Source of the DNA: Dehalococcoidia bacterium
GTDB taxonomy: Bacteria > Chloroflexota > Dehalococcoidia > Dehalococcoidales > JAUXAP01
Length of the DNA: 34,926 bases
Reading direction: 5' to 3'
Assembly: GCA_030619865.1 (NCBI GenBank)
Contig: JAUXAP010000010.1
Span: 1-34,926 of the forward strand
The notes under the pieces: generated by a model
Told to the model about the DNA's origin: nothing
Seen by the model: the letters and a program-made list of their open reading frames with translations, nothing else
The model's database searches: none
In this document: piece after piece, positions 1-8,520 of the stretch
Numbering within the stretch: the first letter of the stretch is position 1
How the letters are laid out: each line of letters begins with the position of its first letter
Position numbers and translations under genes: made by a program

Positions 1-1272
1 CAGGTTATTGATGGTTACTCCATACTCAGCCAGCACTGTCATATCATACTTGCCGTTATGGGCAAGCTTGACTAGGGTAACATCTTCCAGGGGAGGCTTA
101 AGCCGGTCAATGACCTGCTTGAGTGGCAATTGCTCTACCTGCCCCCAGCCGACATGACCCACCGGGATGTAATAAGCCTCGCCCGGAGCTGGCGATAGAG
201 ATATACCTACCATCTCAGCCGACATAGCGTTTAAGCTTGTCGTCTCCAGGTCAAAGGCGAAGGACTTAGCTGCTGACAGACGGTTTAGGAGCTCATCAAG
301 GGCTGGGGTGGTATCTACAGTGTGATAATCTGCCTGAGGTGGTGGTTTAGTTTTAACCTGAGTGGTGGTTTCGGGGGCTGCCTCTTCCCCTTCAGGTAAT
401 TTAGGTAACAGGCTGAAAAATTCAAGTTCACGGAAAAGCTCAGTCACTTTATTCCGGTCATAGTGGCTAAGCTGGCAGTCATCCAGGTTAAGGGTAACCG
501 GTGTCTGGGTAACAATAGTCGCTAGCTCCTTACTCTGTCGGGCGGTGGCTTCATTTTCTCGCAATAATGCCTGGAGCTTGGGTGGAGTTACCTCATCTAT
601 GTGGGCATAGATTTGGTCTATAGAACCAAATTGATTGAGCAACTTAGCGGCGGTTACCGGCCCAATTTTGGGGACACCGGGAATATTATCTGATTTATCA
701 CCTACCAGTCCCTTAAAGTCGGCAATTTGCTCCGGCTTGACGCCGTATTTCTGGCTTACTGCGGCTTCATCATAGAGGTCGGTGTTGCTGAAGCTCCCCC
801 TTGGTTTTGGGTAAAGCACCTTTACCTTGGGCGAAACCAGTTGCATGGCATCAGCATCGCCGCTAACGATGATGGTATCAATGTTCTGCTCGCTTGCCTG
901 GCGGCTGAGGGTACCTAAGACATCATCGGCTTCATAGTCATCGAGTTCGAAAATAGGGATGTTGAAGGCTTCCACCAGCTGTCTCACCCGCCCCAATTGA
1001 TTGACCAGTTCATCAGGAATCTCCGGTCGATGTGCCTTGTACTGGTCATAGAGCTTGTGCCTGAAGGTAGGGCCTTTCTTATCAAAGGCAATGGCACACT
1101 GGGTTGGCTTCAGCTCGTTTATCGCCTTCAGCAGCATAAGGGCAAAGACATAAACAGCGCTTACTATCTCGCCGGTTTTGCGCACTGTTAGTGGCCTGGT
1201 AGCTTCAAAGGCGTGGAAGGCGCGATGGACTATATTATTGCCGTCAAATAGCACCAGCAACGGCTTTTTCAT
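1..1272 (-). CDS. polA: DNA polymerase I, N-terminal part (runs off the left edge)
   Basis: I translated the minus strand from the ATG at 1272; the frame stays open for 424 codons to the window edge. The protein opens with LFDGNNIVHRAFHAF, typical of the FEN-like 5'-3' exonuclease domain of bacterial Pol I. It continues with FELDDYEADDVLGTL, VSGDADAMQLV and FKGLVGDKSDNIPGVPKIG, the metal-binding and helix-hairpin-helix motifs of that domain. A 3'-5' exonuclease-like domain follows at about residue 335, with a DLE motif (FAFDLETTSL) that keeps the DxE metal ligands, so proofreading may be active. The polymerase domain lies outside the window. It would act in repair and Okazaki-fragment processing. 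An extended -10 (TGC TATAAT, 1279-1284 on the complement) ends six bases before the ATG and no Shine-Dalgarno is visible, so the mRNA may be leaderless. Confidence 0.95.
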   Translation of the reverse strand, partial: MKKPLLVLFDGNNIVHRAFHAFEATRPLTVRKTGEIVSAVYVFALMLLKAINELKPTQCAIAFDKKGPTFRHKLYDQYKAHRPEIPDELVNQLGRVRQLVEAFNIPIFELDDYEADDVLGTLSRQASEQNIDTIIVSGDADAMQLVSPKVKVLYPKPRGSFSNTDLYDEAAVSQKYGVKPEQIADFKGLVGDKSDNIPGVPKIGPVTAAKLLNQFGSIDQIYAHIDEVTPPKLQALLRENEATARQSKELATIVTQTPVTLNLDDCQLSHYDRNKVTELFRELEFFSLLPKLPEGEEAAPETTTQVKTKPPPQADYHTVDTTPALDELLNRLSAAKSFAFDLETTSLNAMSAEMVGISLSPAPGEAYYIPVGHVGWGQVEQLPLKQVIDRLKPPLEDVTLVKLAHNGKYDMTVLAEYGVTINNL

Positions 1273-1310
1273 ACCCTTATTATAGCAGAGTGAGGAGCGA
1301 AGGGTGTAGG

Positions 1311-1943
1311 TTAAAAATCGCTGAGTGGGGTTTTGTGGAGGGGTTTCAAATAGGATGTATTGTTGTGTTCTGTTAATATGAACCGTCTGTTTTCATAGTT
1401 AAAGGTGGTTATTCCGCAGTTATCTTGCTTTATGTTCCAGAAGTGGGAATTATCAAGCCCTAGCAGAACACATATCAAAACCTTATTCACCACACGATGA
1501 GATACTAAGACTACAGTTCCCTTATGTTTGGTTAGTATACTAGCCACCACAGCAACGGCTCTTTCCCTAACATCATTCAGGCTTTCACCAGCCGGCATCT
1601 TTACCATGTCAGGATTGTTAAGCCATTCTGCATAAAGCTCTTTATGTTTATCCTTTACTTCTTGATGGGCTAAGCCCTGCCATTTTCCATAATTAAAATC
1701 AATAAGACCGGGAGCAATTTCTATATCAGGTTTATGATAACTAGCAATCATTTTGGCCGTTTTTAAGGCTCGCTTTAACGGACTGGAGTAAACGGCATCT
1801 ATCTTCATACGACTTAGGTATTCAGCCAGCAATTCTGCTTGTTTAATTCCGGTTTCATTAAGCTCAATATCAGTTCTTCCCCTGAATATTTCCTCCACAT
1901 TCCATTTCGTTTCCCCGTGCCTTGCCAGAATAATTTCTGTCAT
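1311..1943 (-). CDS. histidine phosphatase family protein (phosphoglycerate mutase-like)
   Basis: This is a 210-residue protein of the RHG (branch 1) histidine phosphatase superfamily. It starts MTEIILARHGETKWN, where the His of RHG at residues 8-10 is the phospho-acceptor. The second catalytic His sits in VLVSHRVVNKV, and the acid residue is probably in the MPAGESLNDVRERA segment. Relatives include cofactor-dependent phosphoglycerate mutases, GpmB-like phosphatases and CobC. The length suits a GpmB/CobC-like phosphatase better than a glycolytic mutase, and no cobalamin genes are nearby. The substrate is unknown. It lies 38 bp downstream of polA's start on the same strand and may share transcripts with the DUF4342 gene. 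Confidence 0.88.
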   Translation of the reverse strand: MTEIILARHGETKWNVEEIFRGRTDIELNETGIKQAELLAEYLSRMKIDAVYSSPLKRALKTAKMIASYHKPDIEIAPGLIDFNYGKWQGLAHQEVKDKHKELYAEWLNNPDMVKMPAGESLNDVRERAVAVVASILTKHKGTVVLVSHRVVNKVLICVLLGLDNSHFWNIKQDNCGITTFNYENRRFILTEHNNTSYLKPLHKTPLSDF

Positions 1944-2007
1944 TTTATAACCTCAACGTTAAGCCAAGCATAGTCTTACTTCTCTCTGGCAGTATTAGCT
2001 GTTACTT

Positions 2008-2262
2008 TTACGATTTTTCTATCTTCTCTACCTCAATAGTGCACTCGGTTACCAGTGCAGCAAAGGCACCTAGGGCGGCTAAAATTGGAGCTGCTAAAGC
2101 TATTACTGCCGCCGCTGATGCGCCTACCGTCAGGGGAATCTCAAGTATCGTATTCCCTTTATGGATGACGCGGACCCTTCTGATGTTACCTTTATGGATG
2201 AGTTGCTTGATTTTCTCAACCAATTTGTCTCCCGATATAGTAAACTTTTCTTTAGTGCTCAT
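2008..2262 (-). CDS. DUF4342 domain-containing small protein
   Basis: This 84-residue protein matches my memory of the DUF4342 family: a charged N-terminus (about 1-45, GDKLVEKIKQLIHKGN then RRVRVIHKGNTILEIPLT), then an Ala-rich hydrophobic helix (about 46-70) and a short acidic tail. The family often occurs as small stand-alone proteins or fused to a UBA-like helix. No function is established to my knowledge. The hydrophobic stretch could be a membrane segment or an amphipathic oligomerisation helix. A good AGGAGG lies just upstream of the ATG. It sits between a histidine phosphatase and a LarA-like gene on the same strand, with a gap of about 50 bp to the LarA-like gene. Confidence 0.75.
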   Translation of the reverse strand: MSTKEKFTISGDKLVEKIKQLIHKGNIRRVRVIHKGNTILEIPLTVGASAAAVIALAAPILAALGAFAALVTECTIEVEKIEKS

Positions 2263-2312
2263 TGATAACCTCCTTTATTTATTTGTGTCCTTGAAGTTTA
2301 GCGCATTTTTTC

Positions 2313-3569
2313 TTATTCAAAAGAGAACCTTTCCCTTTTTAGGTTGCCCTCTTTATCAAATTGTAAGGGCTGTAGGTCGCTCTCTAACATCAGATTATCT
2401 TTTTTCTGGATAACCGGTAACAAACTTTCGGAAACGTAGAATTCCGCCAAGCGAGAGGTATTCTTAATCCATACCGCCTCGATATCCTTCGCTTCTTTAT
2501 CAATTGTCATAAATGCCGCTTCTAAAGCCTCTCGGTCAGAATCAAAATAGGCAGGGATTTTGGCTGAGTCAGGTATCATAGAGGTCAACGAGTTAGCATA
2601 AGTAGCTTTTCGGTCAATCTTTTTAACCAATCGCGTTGTTGTAAAGTCTGCCTGACCAATACCGGTAGCATTCCCGTAGGATTTTTGGGTAAGGTCACGG
2701 ATAAAGATACGGAGTATCTTCGGTTCACTTATACCTATTCCTCGACCAGTTATATTGCGGTCCATTCCTGGCCCACTGATATTCTTGCCCATCTCGTCGA
2801 CAATGAGTAGGTCCAAAGTATCGGAAGGTAATTTAGGTGAAATTTTCTTGACGTGGGCTAGGAGCTTAGGTTCTTCCTTTTCTATTTCATCACCAGCTAG
2901 CGCCTTTATTATGGCTGTCTCACCAAAAGCATTTTCAATGATGGCTAAACCAAAAAGAAGGGGATGATTGCGCAGTAAAACCTGGGCTATTCTTCTCAAC
3001 AGGATGCTATGCGGTCCTATCCGTAAGACAGCACTACTGTGGGCGGCTAATGCCCCTTTATGCTTCCCTAAACCAATAACGCACATTTTGGTAAGGCCGC
3101 TCTCTATTTCTCCATGGAAAAGAGTGTGAGACTTAACTCGGTTAATGATAACAATATGGTTAGCTCCAGCAGCAAATTTATCAAGGTAGACAGGGATGCC
3201 GTCTTCACTTTCTCCTACCTTTATAACATCTAGAGACGAATGAATAGGGCAACCTAAATACTTCTCCGTTATACCAAGGGTCTCCAGCACCTTAAGCTGC
3301 CCCTCGGCTGTAGCTCCACCATGGCTTCCCATAACCGGGATAATAAAAGGAGCAGTCCCCAAGGATTTTAGGTAATCCACCACTTGTTTAACAATACGCT
3401 CAATATTAGTAATGCCACGACTACCAACACCGATAGCCACCTTGTCTCCCTTGCTTACCTTTCCCCGAATACCTAGACTCTCTATTTCCTGATAAACAGC
3501 TTCTTCTACATTTTCCAAACGGGAGTCATCAAGTAACTGTCGAGCTCGTGCCATTTTAAATAATTCCAT
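2313..3569 (-). CDS. LarA-like (DUF2088) lactate racemase-domain protein
   Basis: This 418-residue protein carries the LarA N-domain signature around residues 95-200: IIPVMGSHGGATAEGQ, NRVKSHTLFHGEIESGLTK and MCVIGLGKHKGA. LarA enzymes use a nickel-pincer nucleotide to racemise or epimerise 2-hydroxy acids. The characterised lactate racemase needs LarB, LarC and LarE to make the cofactor, and none is encoded nearby. The substrate may therefore differ from lactate; many homologues are uncharacterised racemases or epimerases. The C-terminal half (LLIVDEMGKNISGPGMD) matches the family's second domain. It is divergently transcribed from argF with about 110 bp between them, which must hold both promoters. 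Confidence 0.8.
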   Translation of the reverse strand: MELFKMARARQLLDDSRLENVEEAVYQEIESLGIRGKVSKGDKVAIGVGSRGITNIERIVKQVVDYLKSLGTAPFIIPVMGSHGGATAEGQLKVLETLGITEKYLGCPIHSSLDVIKVGESEDGIPVYLDKFAAGANHIVIINRVKSHTLFHGEIESGLTKMCVIGLGKHKGALAAHSSAVLRIGPHSILLRRIAQVLLRNHPLLFGLAIIENAFGETAIIKALAGDEIEKEEPKLLAHVKKISPKLPSDTLDLLIVDEMGKNISGPGMDRNITGRGIGISEPKILRIFIRDLTQKSYGNATGIGQADFTTTRLVKKIDRKATYANSLTSMIPDSAKIPAYFDSDREALEAAFMTIDKEAKDIEAVWIKNTSRLAEFYVSESLLPVIQKKDNLMLESDLQPLQFDKEGNLKRERFSFE

Positions 3570-3704
3570 GAAGGTTACCTCTTTCTAAAACAATTTAACT
3601 ATTGCATTAAAGCAACTCCCTCCCTAAAAGTAAAGTATTGTCCATAATCGCCTCTATTGGATAGTTGTTTTTCGTGATATACTATGGGCATAGGAGGGAC
3701 TGAT

Positions 3705-4646
3705 TTGAAAAGTAAGGACCTACTTTCAATATCTGACCTCAGCAGTGAGGGCATTCACTCACTCATATCAGATGCAGTAGATATGAAAGCCAAGGGCTGG
3801 CTTTCTTTACTTGATGGAAAGATATTAGCTCTTTTATTTGAGAAGCCCTCGTTGCGGACTCGGGTTAGCTTCGAGGTAGCTATGCGACAACTGGGTGGGC
3901 AGGCCATTTATCTGTCTCCGGCTGAGGTTGGTCTGGGAGAGCGTGAGTCGGCTCCAGATGTGGCCCGGGTACTCAGTCGTTATGTAGATGTTATTGCCGC
4001 CCGCACCTTTTCTCACCAGACTCTGGAGGTTCTGGCTAGCTATTCCAGTGTACCAGTGATAAACGCCCTGTCTGATTTGGAGCACCCGTGCCAGGCTCTG
4101 GCTGACTTTCTTACCATTTATGAGAAGAAGGGAGCGCTAAGCGGCTTGACCTTAGCCTTTATTGGTGATGGTAACAACGTGGCTCACAGCCTGCTGTTAG
4201 CGGCATCGCTTACGGGGATGAATTTTAGGATTGCTTCCCCTGCTGACTACAGAGTTCAGGACAGAATACTGCATCTGGCTCAAGATTATGCTATTGATAG
4301 TGGTGCTGAAGTGTTTTGTACGGAGGAGCCAAGCTCGGCGGTTAGTGGGGCTGATGTAGTTTACACTGATGTGTGGGCGAGTATGGGCCAGGAGGCTGAG
4401 GCTGACAAGCGCCGTCAGGCGTTTGCTGGATACCAGGTGAATAGTGAACTTTTGTCTTTAGCCAAGGAAGATGCCATATTCATGCACGACCTGCCTGCCC
4501 ATCATGGCGAGGAGGTGGCGGAGGGCATTTTAGATAGCCCACAATCGGTGGTCTTTGACCAGGCTGAGAATAAAATGCACTTACTCAAAGCGTTGCTGGC
4601 GGAAATACTGGGTGGCCTGGAGATACCGCTTACTGCCTATCGTTAG
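3705..4646 (+). CDS. argF: ornithine carbamoyltransferase
   Basis: This enzyme joins carbamoyl phosphate and ornithine to give citrulline in arginine synthesis. It shows the carbamoyl-phosphate loop KPSLRTRVSFEVA, the HPCQALADFLTI segment and the ornithine-side SMG loop (TDVWASMGQEAE), which together separate it from aspartate carbamoyltransferase. The usual HCLP motif near the C-terminus reads HDLPAHHGEE, so the expected Cys is Asp. I place the start at TTG 3705 because AGGAGGG at 3692-3698 lies six bases before it; an ATG at 3684 is in frame but lies upstream of that site. A -10-like TATACT sits at 3678-3683, which would put the transcript start beyond the ATG. The product of 313 residues is a normal length. 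Confidence is high for family and good for substrate. Confidence 0.92.
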   Translation: MKSKDLLSISDLSSEGIHSLISDAVDMKAKGWLSLLDGKILALLFEKPSLRTRVSFEVAMRQLGGQAIYLSPAEVGLGERESAPDVARVLSRYVDVIAARTFSHQTLEVLASYSSVPVINALSDLEHPCQALADFLTIYEKKGALSGLTLAFIGDGNNVAHSLLLAASLTGMNFRIASPADYRVQDRILHLAQDYAIDSGAEVFCTEEPSSAVSGADVVYTDVWASMGQEAEADKRRQAFAGYQVNSELLSLAKEDAIFMHDLPAHHGEEVAEGILDSPQSVVFDQAENKMHLLKALLAEILGGLEIPLTAYR

Positions 4647-4655
4647 GGGGATGAT

Positions 4656-5315
4656 ATGTATATATTAAGGACTATAGTAAGTTGGGGCTGGTCTCCTATT
4701 TTAATAACGGCACTGGCGGTGGTTGGTTACATATATAAATGGCCGATTGTAACCGTAGCCCCGGCTTTGATTGTTATCCTGATTGTCGGTTTAGTGGTGG
4801 CGGTGACTAGAGCGAGGGAGCGGAGATTAGAGTTTTCAACACTAAGGTTTAAGCAGATAGCTGGGTATTTTAATCGCCGATTTACGGGCAATTCGCCACT
4901 ATCCATCTTTGCTATTATAGAGAGTCTACTCAATATTGATGACCCCAAATTGTGGGATTGGGTACGGGTCTGTGATGTATCACAGCGGATTTTCAATACT
5001 TGGGGTAACAGCTTTATCAGCAGAGTGGAGAGCGACGTTAGAACCGGGAGGTTTGCTCTTTACCTGCGCACCTACTTAAATGAGCTGTGGTTGTTAACCA
5101 GTCATTATTATGAATTTATAGAACAGTTTTATGAGGTAGCGGAGAAGGTTGAGATTCCAGAGGAGACCAGAGTCCAATATAATAGGTTTGCGGTGGAATA
5201 CAATGCTTTTGTGCAAGATTTCAGGGAGAATATCAGCGAGCTGAAGAAAGTTGCCAGGACTGAGATTGAGCCTCCCAGCGTGAGGTTGGCTAAAGAGTTA
5301 GCGGTGGCGGGGTGA
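4656..5315 (+). CDS. unrecognised membrane-anchored protein, possibly coupled to argF
   Basis: I do not recognise this 219-residue protein. Residues 1-50 hold two hydrophobic segments (WSPILITALAVVGYIYKW and APALIVILIVGLVVAV), followed by a basic turn (TRARERRLEF). The remaining 170 residues look soluble and mostly helical, rich in aromatic and charged residues (LWDWVRVCDV, LNELWLLTSHYYEF). A helical cytoplasmic domain behind a membrane hairpin is the simplest reading. The ATG follows a GGGGGATGAT ribosome site only nine bases after the argF stop, so the two genes are probably co-transcribed, though no link to arginine synthesis is evident. Confidence 0.75.
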   Translation: MYILRTIVSWGWSPILITALAVVGYIYKWPIVTVAPALIVILIVGLVVAVTRARERRLEFSTLRFKQIAGYFNRRFTGNSPLSIFAIIESLLNIDDPKLWDWVRVCDVSQRIFNTWGNSFISRVESDVRTGRFALYLRTYLNELWLLTSHYYEFIEQFYEVAEKVEIPEETRVQYNRFAVEYNAFVQDFRENISELKKVARTEIEPPSVRLAKELAVAG

Positions 5316-5396
5316 TTTTTATTGGTAGCTTAGAAGTCTACCATGTGATGCTGGAATGAAGTGCCCAAGGCTGATTCATATGGGTGAAGGGGTTTG

Positions 5397-5627
5397 ATGG
5401 CGTTACAATGGTATGTTGGTACATCAGGCTGGCATTATAACCACTGGTGGGATAGGTTCTATCCCGAAAAGTTAGCTAAGGCAAAGTGGCTCGAGTTTTA
5501 TGCCAGTCATTTCGCTACCGTTGAACTCAATAATAGTTTTTACCGGTTACCTTCGGAGGCTGCTTTTGCTACCTGGCGTGACTCTTCCCCAGCTAATTTT
5601 TACTATATGTACTATAAAGTAGTATAG
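5397..5627 (+). pseudogene. DUF72 family protein, truncated after about 70 residues
   Basis: The frame starts MALQWYVGTSGWHYNHWW and continues with FYPEKLAKAKWLEFYA and TVELNNSFYRLP, the unmistakable N-terminus of DUF72 (YecE-like, TIM-barrel) proteins, which normally run to roughly 240-300 residues. At about residue 70, where the family reads on into the barrel, the sequence changes to YYMYYKVV and stops. No continuation was found in the next 300 bases. I read it as a gene cut off by an insertion or deletion. The junction lies about 25 bp before an attC-like sequence. AAGGGG precedes the ATG, so a short product could still be made. Confidence 0.8.
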
Positions 5628-5929
5628 CTACCACTGTGGAGAACATGCCAACGCCAACTAAGTGCTTGTATTGAATGCAACACGGATGTAAAAAAGGTGC
5701 GCTGAATTTCATGCCTGAATGTTAGGCGTTAGACATTGAGAGAAAAAAGGAAGGATTATAGCAGTTGACAGCCTTGAATAACAGGTTTATATTGTCTAGA
5801 AATATGAAAGGAGGGTTGATACTTATAGTAATAATCCCTACGGGGAAAGAGTTATATATCGGAAATAATCTGAATTGATCAGTATAATAACTGGATATCT
5901 TCGATTGCATTAGCTTAAGGAGGAAGATC
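5628..5929. other. 302-bp gap between the DUF72 remnant and the lipoprotein gene
   Basis: No gene was found here on either strand. The first third holds the attC-like sequence at 5648-5732. The rest is AT-rich and probably contains the promoter of the lipoprotein gene at 5930, but no convincing -35/-10 pair could be singled out. A strong AAGGAGGAAG ribosome site closes the gap. Confidence 0.5.
5648..5732 (+). other. possible degenerate attC (59-base element)
   Basis: The right end reads GTTAGGCGTTAG, which includes GTTAGGC, a match to the attC core GTTRRRY. The left end, CCAACGCCAAC at 5648-5658, can pair with it over ten bases with one mismatch and one bulge. The 85-bp spacing is within the usual range for attC sites, and the interior gives a patchy imperfect stem. 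The left core does not match RYYYAAC exactly, so this is weaker than the site at 8696-8767. The orientation is the same as that site. Confidence 0.42.
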
Positions 5930-6235
5930 GTGACGAAGAAACGCCTGTTTTTTGTATCTATAGTAATCCTGGCCGTGCTCCTACTGGCCGGCTGCGCTGC
6001 TGGCACTAATCCTACAGTAGATGTGCTCGATGCCGATGGAAATAGCGCCGGTTTCTGGTCAGGTTTGTGGCACGGTGTTATTTTACCTGTTACCTTTTTT
6101 ATTTCGCTGTTTTCAGATAACGTCAACATCTATGAGGTGTATAACAGCGGTAACTGGTACGACTTCGGTTTCATGTTCGGTGTCAGCATTATCTTCGGCG
6201 GTAGCGCGCGCGCGGCGAAGCGGAAGTCTAAATAA
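5930..6235 (+). CDS. small lipoprotein / membrane protein of unknown function
   Basis: A GTG start at 5930 follows a strong AAGGAGGAAG. The 101-residue product begins with a lipoprotein-type signal: KKR, a hydrophobic stretch (FFVSIVILAVLLLAG), then the lipobox LLAGC with Cys near residue 23. After a short linker there is a second, longer hydrophobic region (GLWHGVILPVTFFISLFSDN) and a third (FGFMFGVSIIFGGSA) ending in a basic tail (RAAKRKSK). I recall similar small proteins with a GLWHG...ISLF core as widespread unannotated genes, but can give no function. It is the first gene of the putative cassette. Confidence 0.75.
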   Translation: MTKKRLFFVSIVILAVLLLAGCAAGTNPTVDVLDADGNSAGFWSGLWHGVILPVTFFISLFSDNVNIYEVYNSGNWYDFGFMFGVSIIFGGSARAAKRKSK

Positions 6236-6357
6236 GTGCCATTTGAAACGTTTGATTTAAGGATTTAGCTGCAAGGCTTACTTGATTACAGTTATAGCTT
6301 ATCTGCTATATAAACGAGATAAAATGACCGAATCAAAGTAATCTTGGAGGAATTCTT

Positions 6358-6882
6358 ATGAAAGCGAATGAGAGCTGGTTTTCTCGGGGTAAGGCAGAAG
6401 CGGATAAAGGTATCCCGTATGGCCACCGGGTCGTGGGTATCGCTTTAGTTGTGCTTAGCGTCTTGATGATTTTGTACTTCGTTGCCCATCAGATGCAGTC
6501 AACAGGTTTTTTCACTGCAACATTCGGCACGTTGGAGATGCTCCTGCTTTATGGTTCTTTGGTTTTTTGGATTGTTTCAGCTGGTTTGGAAGGGGTACTT
6601 GGTCAAAGACTCCTTTCTCGCCTCTTTGATGTTTTTGGTGGACTTATTTTTGCCGCTGTCTGCATTGCTTGGCTCTTAGTGGTCTTTCCCTTTGAATTTG
6701 CCTATTTTGCAGACGTGTTGCCGGATTCCCTCAGATTTCTGGTGCAGTGGATTTCCAACGACATTGCTCGAGTGCTGATGGTGCTGGGAATCATCGTGTA
6801 TGTGGGTGCGGCAGCTTATTGTCCGATAGGTTACAAGTTCGTTAGCATTAAACGCTCCAAGCGCGAAAAAATTTCTGATTAA
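6358..6882 (+). CDS. four-helix integral membrane protein, unknown function
   Basis: This 174-residue protein starts at an ATG preceded by TTGGAGGAATTCTT. About four membrane spans can be placed: VVGIALVVLSVLMILYFVA, MLLLYGSLVFWIVSAGLEGV, IFAAVCIAWLLVVFPFEFAYF and VLMVLGIIVYVGAAAYCPIG. The N-terminus is hydrophilic and the tail strongly basic (SIKRSKREKISD), consistent with both ends in the cytoplasm. No conserved motif points to transport or catalysis. It lies about 120 bp after the lipoprotein gene and 51 bp before the alcohol dehydrogenase. Confidence 0.7.
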   Translation: MKANESWFSRGKAEADKGIPYGHRVVGIALVVLSVLMILYFVAHQMQSTGFFTATFGTLEMLLLYGSLVFWIVSAGLEGVLGQRLLSRLFDVFGGLIFAAVCIAWLLVVFPFEFAYFADVLPDSLRFLVQWISNDIARVLMVLGIIVYVGAAAYCPIGYKFVSIKRSKREKISD

Positions 6883-6933
6883 ATTTTGACCCAAAATATT
6901 ATTAACCTTAAGAGTAAATTAGGAGGAAAACTT

Positions 6934-7914
6934 ATGAAAGCGATTGTATGCACAAAATACGGATCACCAGATGTTCTTCAGCTCAAAGAGGTAGAAAAGC
7001 CTGTTCCCAAGGACAATGAAGTACTGATAAAAATATATGCGGCATCAATATCATCAGGGGACGTGAGAACTCGAGGTTTCATATTCCCTCGTTTGTTCTG
7101 GCTCATGATGCGAGCAATGCTTGGTTTCAGAGGACCGAGAAAAAAAATACTAGGGTCTGATCTAACCGGGGAAATTGAAGCAGTAGGCAAAGATGTAAAA
7201 CGATTTAAGAAAGGCGACCAGGTTTTTGGATATCCCGGTTCTGGTGCTTATGCCGAGTACATATGTCTGCCTGAAGAAGGAGTGCTGGCAATAAAACCGG
7301 CCAATATGACCTATGAGGAAGCCGCCGCCGTTCCGTTTGGGGGAAATACAGCATTGCATTTGCTTAGAGAAGCAAATATCCAGAGCGGGCAAAAAGTTCT
7401 TATCTTTGGCGCTTCTGGAGGGGTAGGTACTGTTGCGGTACAGCTTGCCAAGTACTATGGGGCAGAAGTTACCGGGGTATGCAGTACCACGAATCTGGAA
7501 TTGGTGCAATCTCTGGGAGCCGATAAGGTAATTGATTACACTAAAGAGGATTTTACCAAAAGCGGCCAGACCTATGATGTTGTTATGGACGCGGTAGGCA
7601 AGAGTTCGCTTTCACGTTGTAAAAGCTCGCTAACGCAAAGAGGAACCTATGTTTCAGTTGGCATGCCGATGTCATATGTTATAAAAGGGCTATGGCTTTC
7701 AATGACAAGCAGCAAGAAACTAATAGGTGGGATAACACTCCCAAAGACTGAAAATTTAATTTTCCTCAAAGAGCTTATTGAGGCGGGAAAGCTAAAAGCG
7801 GTCATAGATAGACGCTATCCGTTGGAACAAATTGCCGAGGCTCACAGGTATGTCGAAAAAGGACACAAAAAGGGAAATGTAGTCATCACTGTGGAACATA
7901 ATGGCAAAACCTAA
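6934..7914 (+). CDS. zinc-less medium-chain dehydrogenase (quinone oxidoreductase-like)
   Basis: This 327-residue protein is an NAD(P)H-dependent medium-chain dehydrogenase/reductase. It opens [20 protein letters not shown], has the [12 protein letters not shown] segment, and a Rossmann nucleotide motif [16 protein letters not shown] followed by [13 protein letters not shown]. The structural-zinc Cys loop is absent, and the catalytic-zinc ligands are not apparent, so it fits the quinone oxidoreductase/enoyl reductase branch. The start is ATG 6934, with AGGAGG at 6921-6926; an upstream in-frame TTG at 6886 has no such support. The last 156 bp, including the stop, are duplicated downstream at 8549-8704. 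The substrate is unknown. Confidence 0.88.
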   Translation: MKAIVCTKYGSPDVLQLKEVEKPVPKDNEVLIKIYAASISSGDVRTRGFIFPRLFWLMMRAMLGFRGPRKKILGSDLTGEIEAVGKDVKRFKKGDQVFGYPGSGAYAEYICLPEEGVLAIKPANMTYEEAAAVPFGGNTALHLLREANIQSGQKVLIFGASGGVGTVAVQLAKYYGAEVTGVCSTTNLELVQSLGADKVIDYTKEDFTKSGQTYDVVMDAVGKSSLSRCKSSLTQRGTYVSVGMPMSYVIKGLWLSMTSSKKLIGGITLPKTENLIFLKELIEAGKLKAVIDRRYPLEQIAEAHRYVEKGHKKGNVVITVEHNGKT

Positions 7915-7917
7915 CAA
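7762..7917 (+). repeat. 156-bp direct repeat, copy 1 (3' end of the dehydrogenase)
   Basis: This stretch and 8549-8704 align without gaps over 156 bp with 9 differences by eye (about 94% identity). It ends in ACCTAAC (7909-7915), the same attC-type left core that begins the complete attC after copy 2. Past CCTAACAA the two copies diverge completely, so copy 1 has lost the rest of its attC. Confidence 0.9.
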
Positions 7918-7956
7918 GGGAACTACACAGGACAATATAAATAATAAAAAGAAGAT

Positions 7957-8520
7957 GTGAAAATAATGAAGAGAATGAATATAGTGGAGGAACAGAAATC
8001 CAAGCTATTTTATTTGGGAATATTCCCAAAGTGTCCCTTCTATGGCAAACCGGTATCTGTATTGATTATTTTAGTTTTAATAGCTTTTGGTACCTGGGGG
8101 ATATATTATCTGAATTTATGGGCTGCTGTGGGGTATTTAATATATTCTATTTTGTTTTATTTTTTAATAATGCCATTAACGATGTGTAAATACTGTTATT
8201 ACAAAGTTAAGGAAACTTCAATAGATAAAGAGAAAGGGAAGACTAGTGAGAAGCTGTTGTCTGTAGATAAATGGAGTGAATCGTACTTACATAAGCATGT
8301 AGGTCAAAAACATTGGACATGGCTAATGACCACAGTATGGCTATTACCTATTGTCTTAATTGTCATTTCGTTTTTTTTGAATTTCTCTATATTTGCTTTA
8401 ATATCTTTAATTGGCTTTATAGTTGTGCTGGCGGGAAATTGGCTTTATATGTTGCGGGTAAAATGTCCAACATGCGCTATCAAGGAGGAATGCCATTCAT
8501 CTTTTGGAAAACAAAGGTAA
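7957..8520 (+). CDS. membrane protein with C-terminal cysteine motif, unknown function
   Basis: This 187-residue protein starts at GTG 7957, or at the nearby ATG 7966; GTG follows a weak GAAGA. It has two pairs of membrane spans: [20 protein letters not shown] with [18 protein letters not shown], then [17 protein letters not shown] with [20 protein letters not shown]. Cysteines lie near each pair: CPFYG near the N-terminus, [10 protein letters not shown] at about 90, and [10 protein letters not shown] at the C-terminus. These could bind metal or form disulfides. The DNA is clearly more AT-rich than its neighbours. It sits between the two copies of the dehydrogenase 3' repeat, as if inserted there. 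I do not recognise the family. Confidence 0.7.
   Translation: MKIMKRMNIVEEQKSKLFYLGIFPKCPFYGKPVSVLIILVLIAFGTWGIYYLNLWAAVGYLIYSILFYFLIMPLTMCKYCYYKVKETSIDKEKGKTSEKLLSVDKWSESYLHKHVGQKHWTWLMTTVWLLPIVLIVISFFLNFSIFALISLIGFIVVLAGNWLYMLRVKCPTCAIKEECHSSFGKQR

Noticed and set aside
2039-2413. Plus-strand frame opposite DUF4342
   Set aside because: It mirrors two well-supported minus-strand genes and has no ribosome site or domain.
3684-3704. ATG 3684 as the argF start
   Set aside because: The AGGAGGG site lies downstream of it, and the product from TTG 3705 matches the usual family start.
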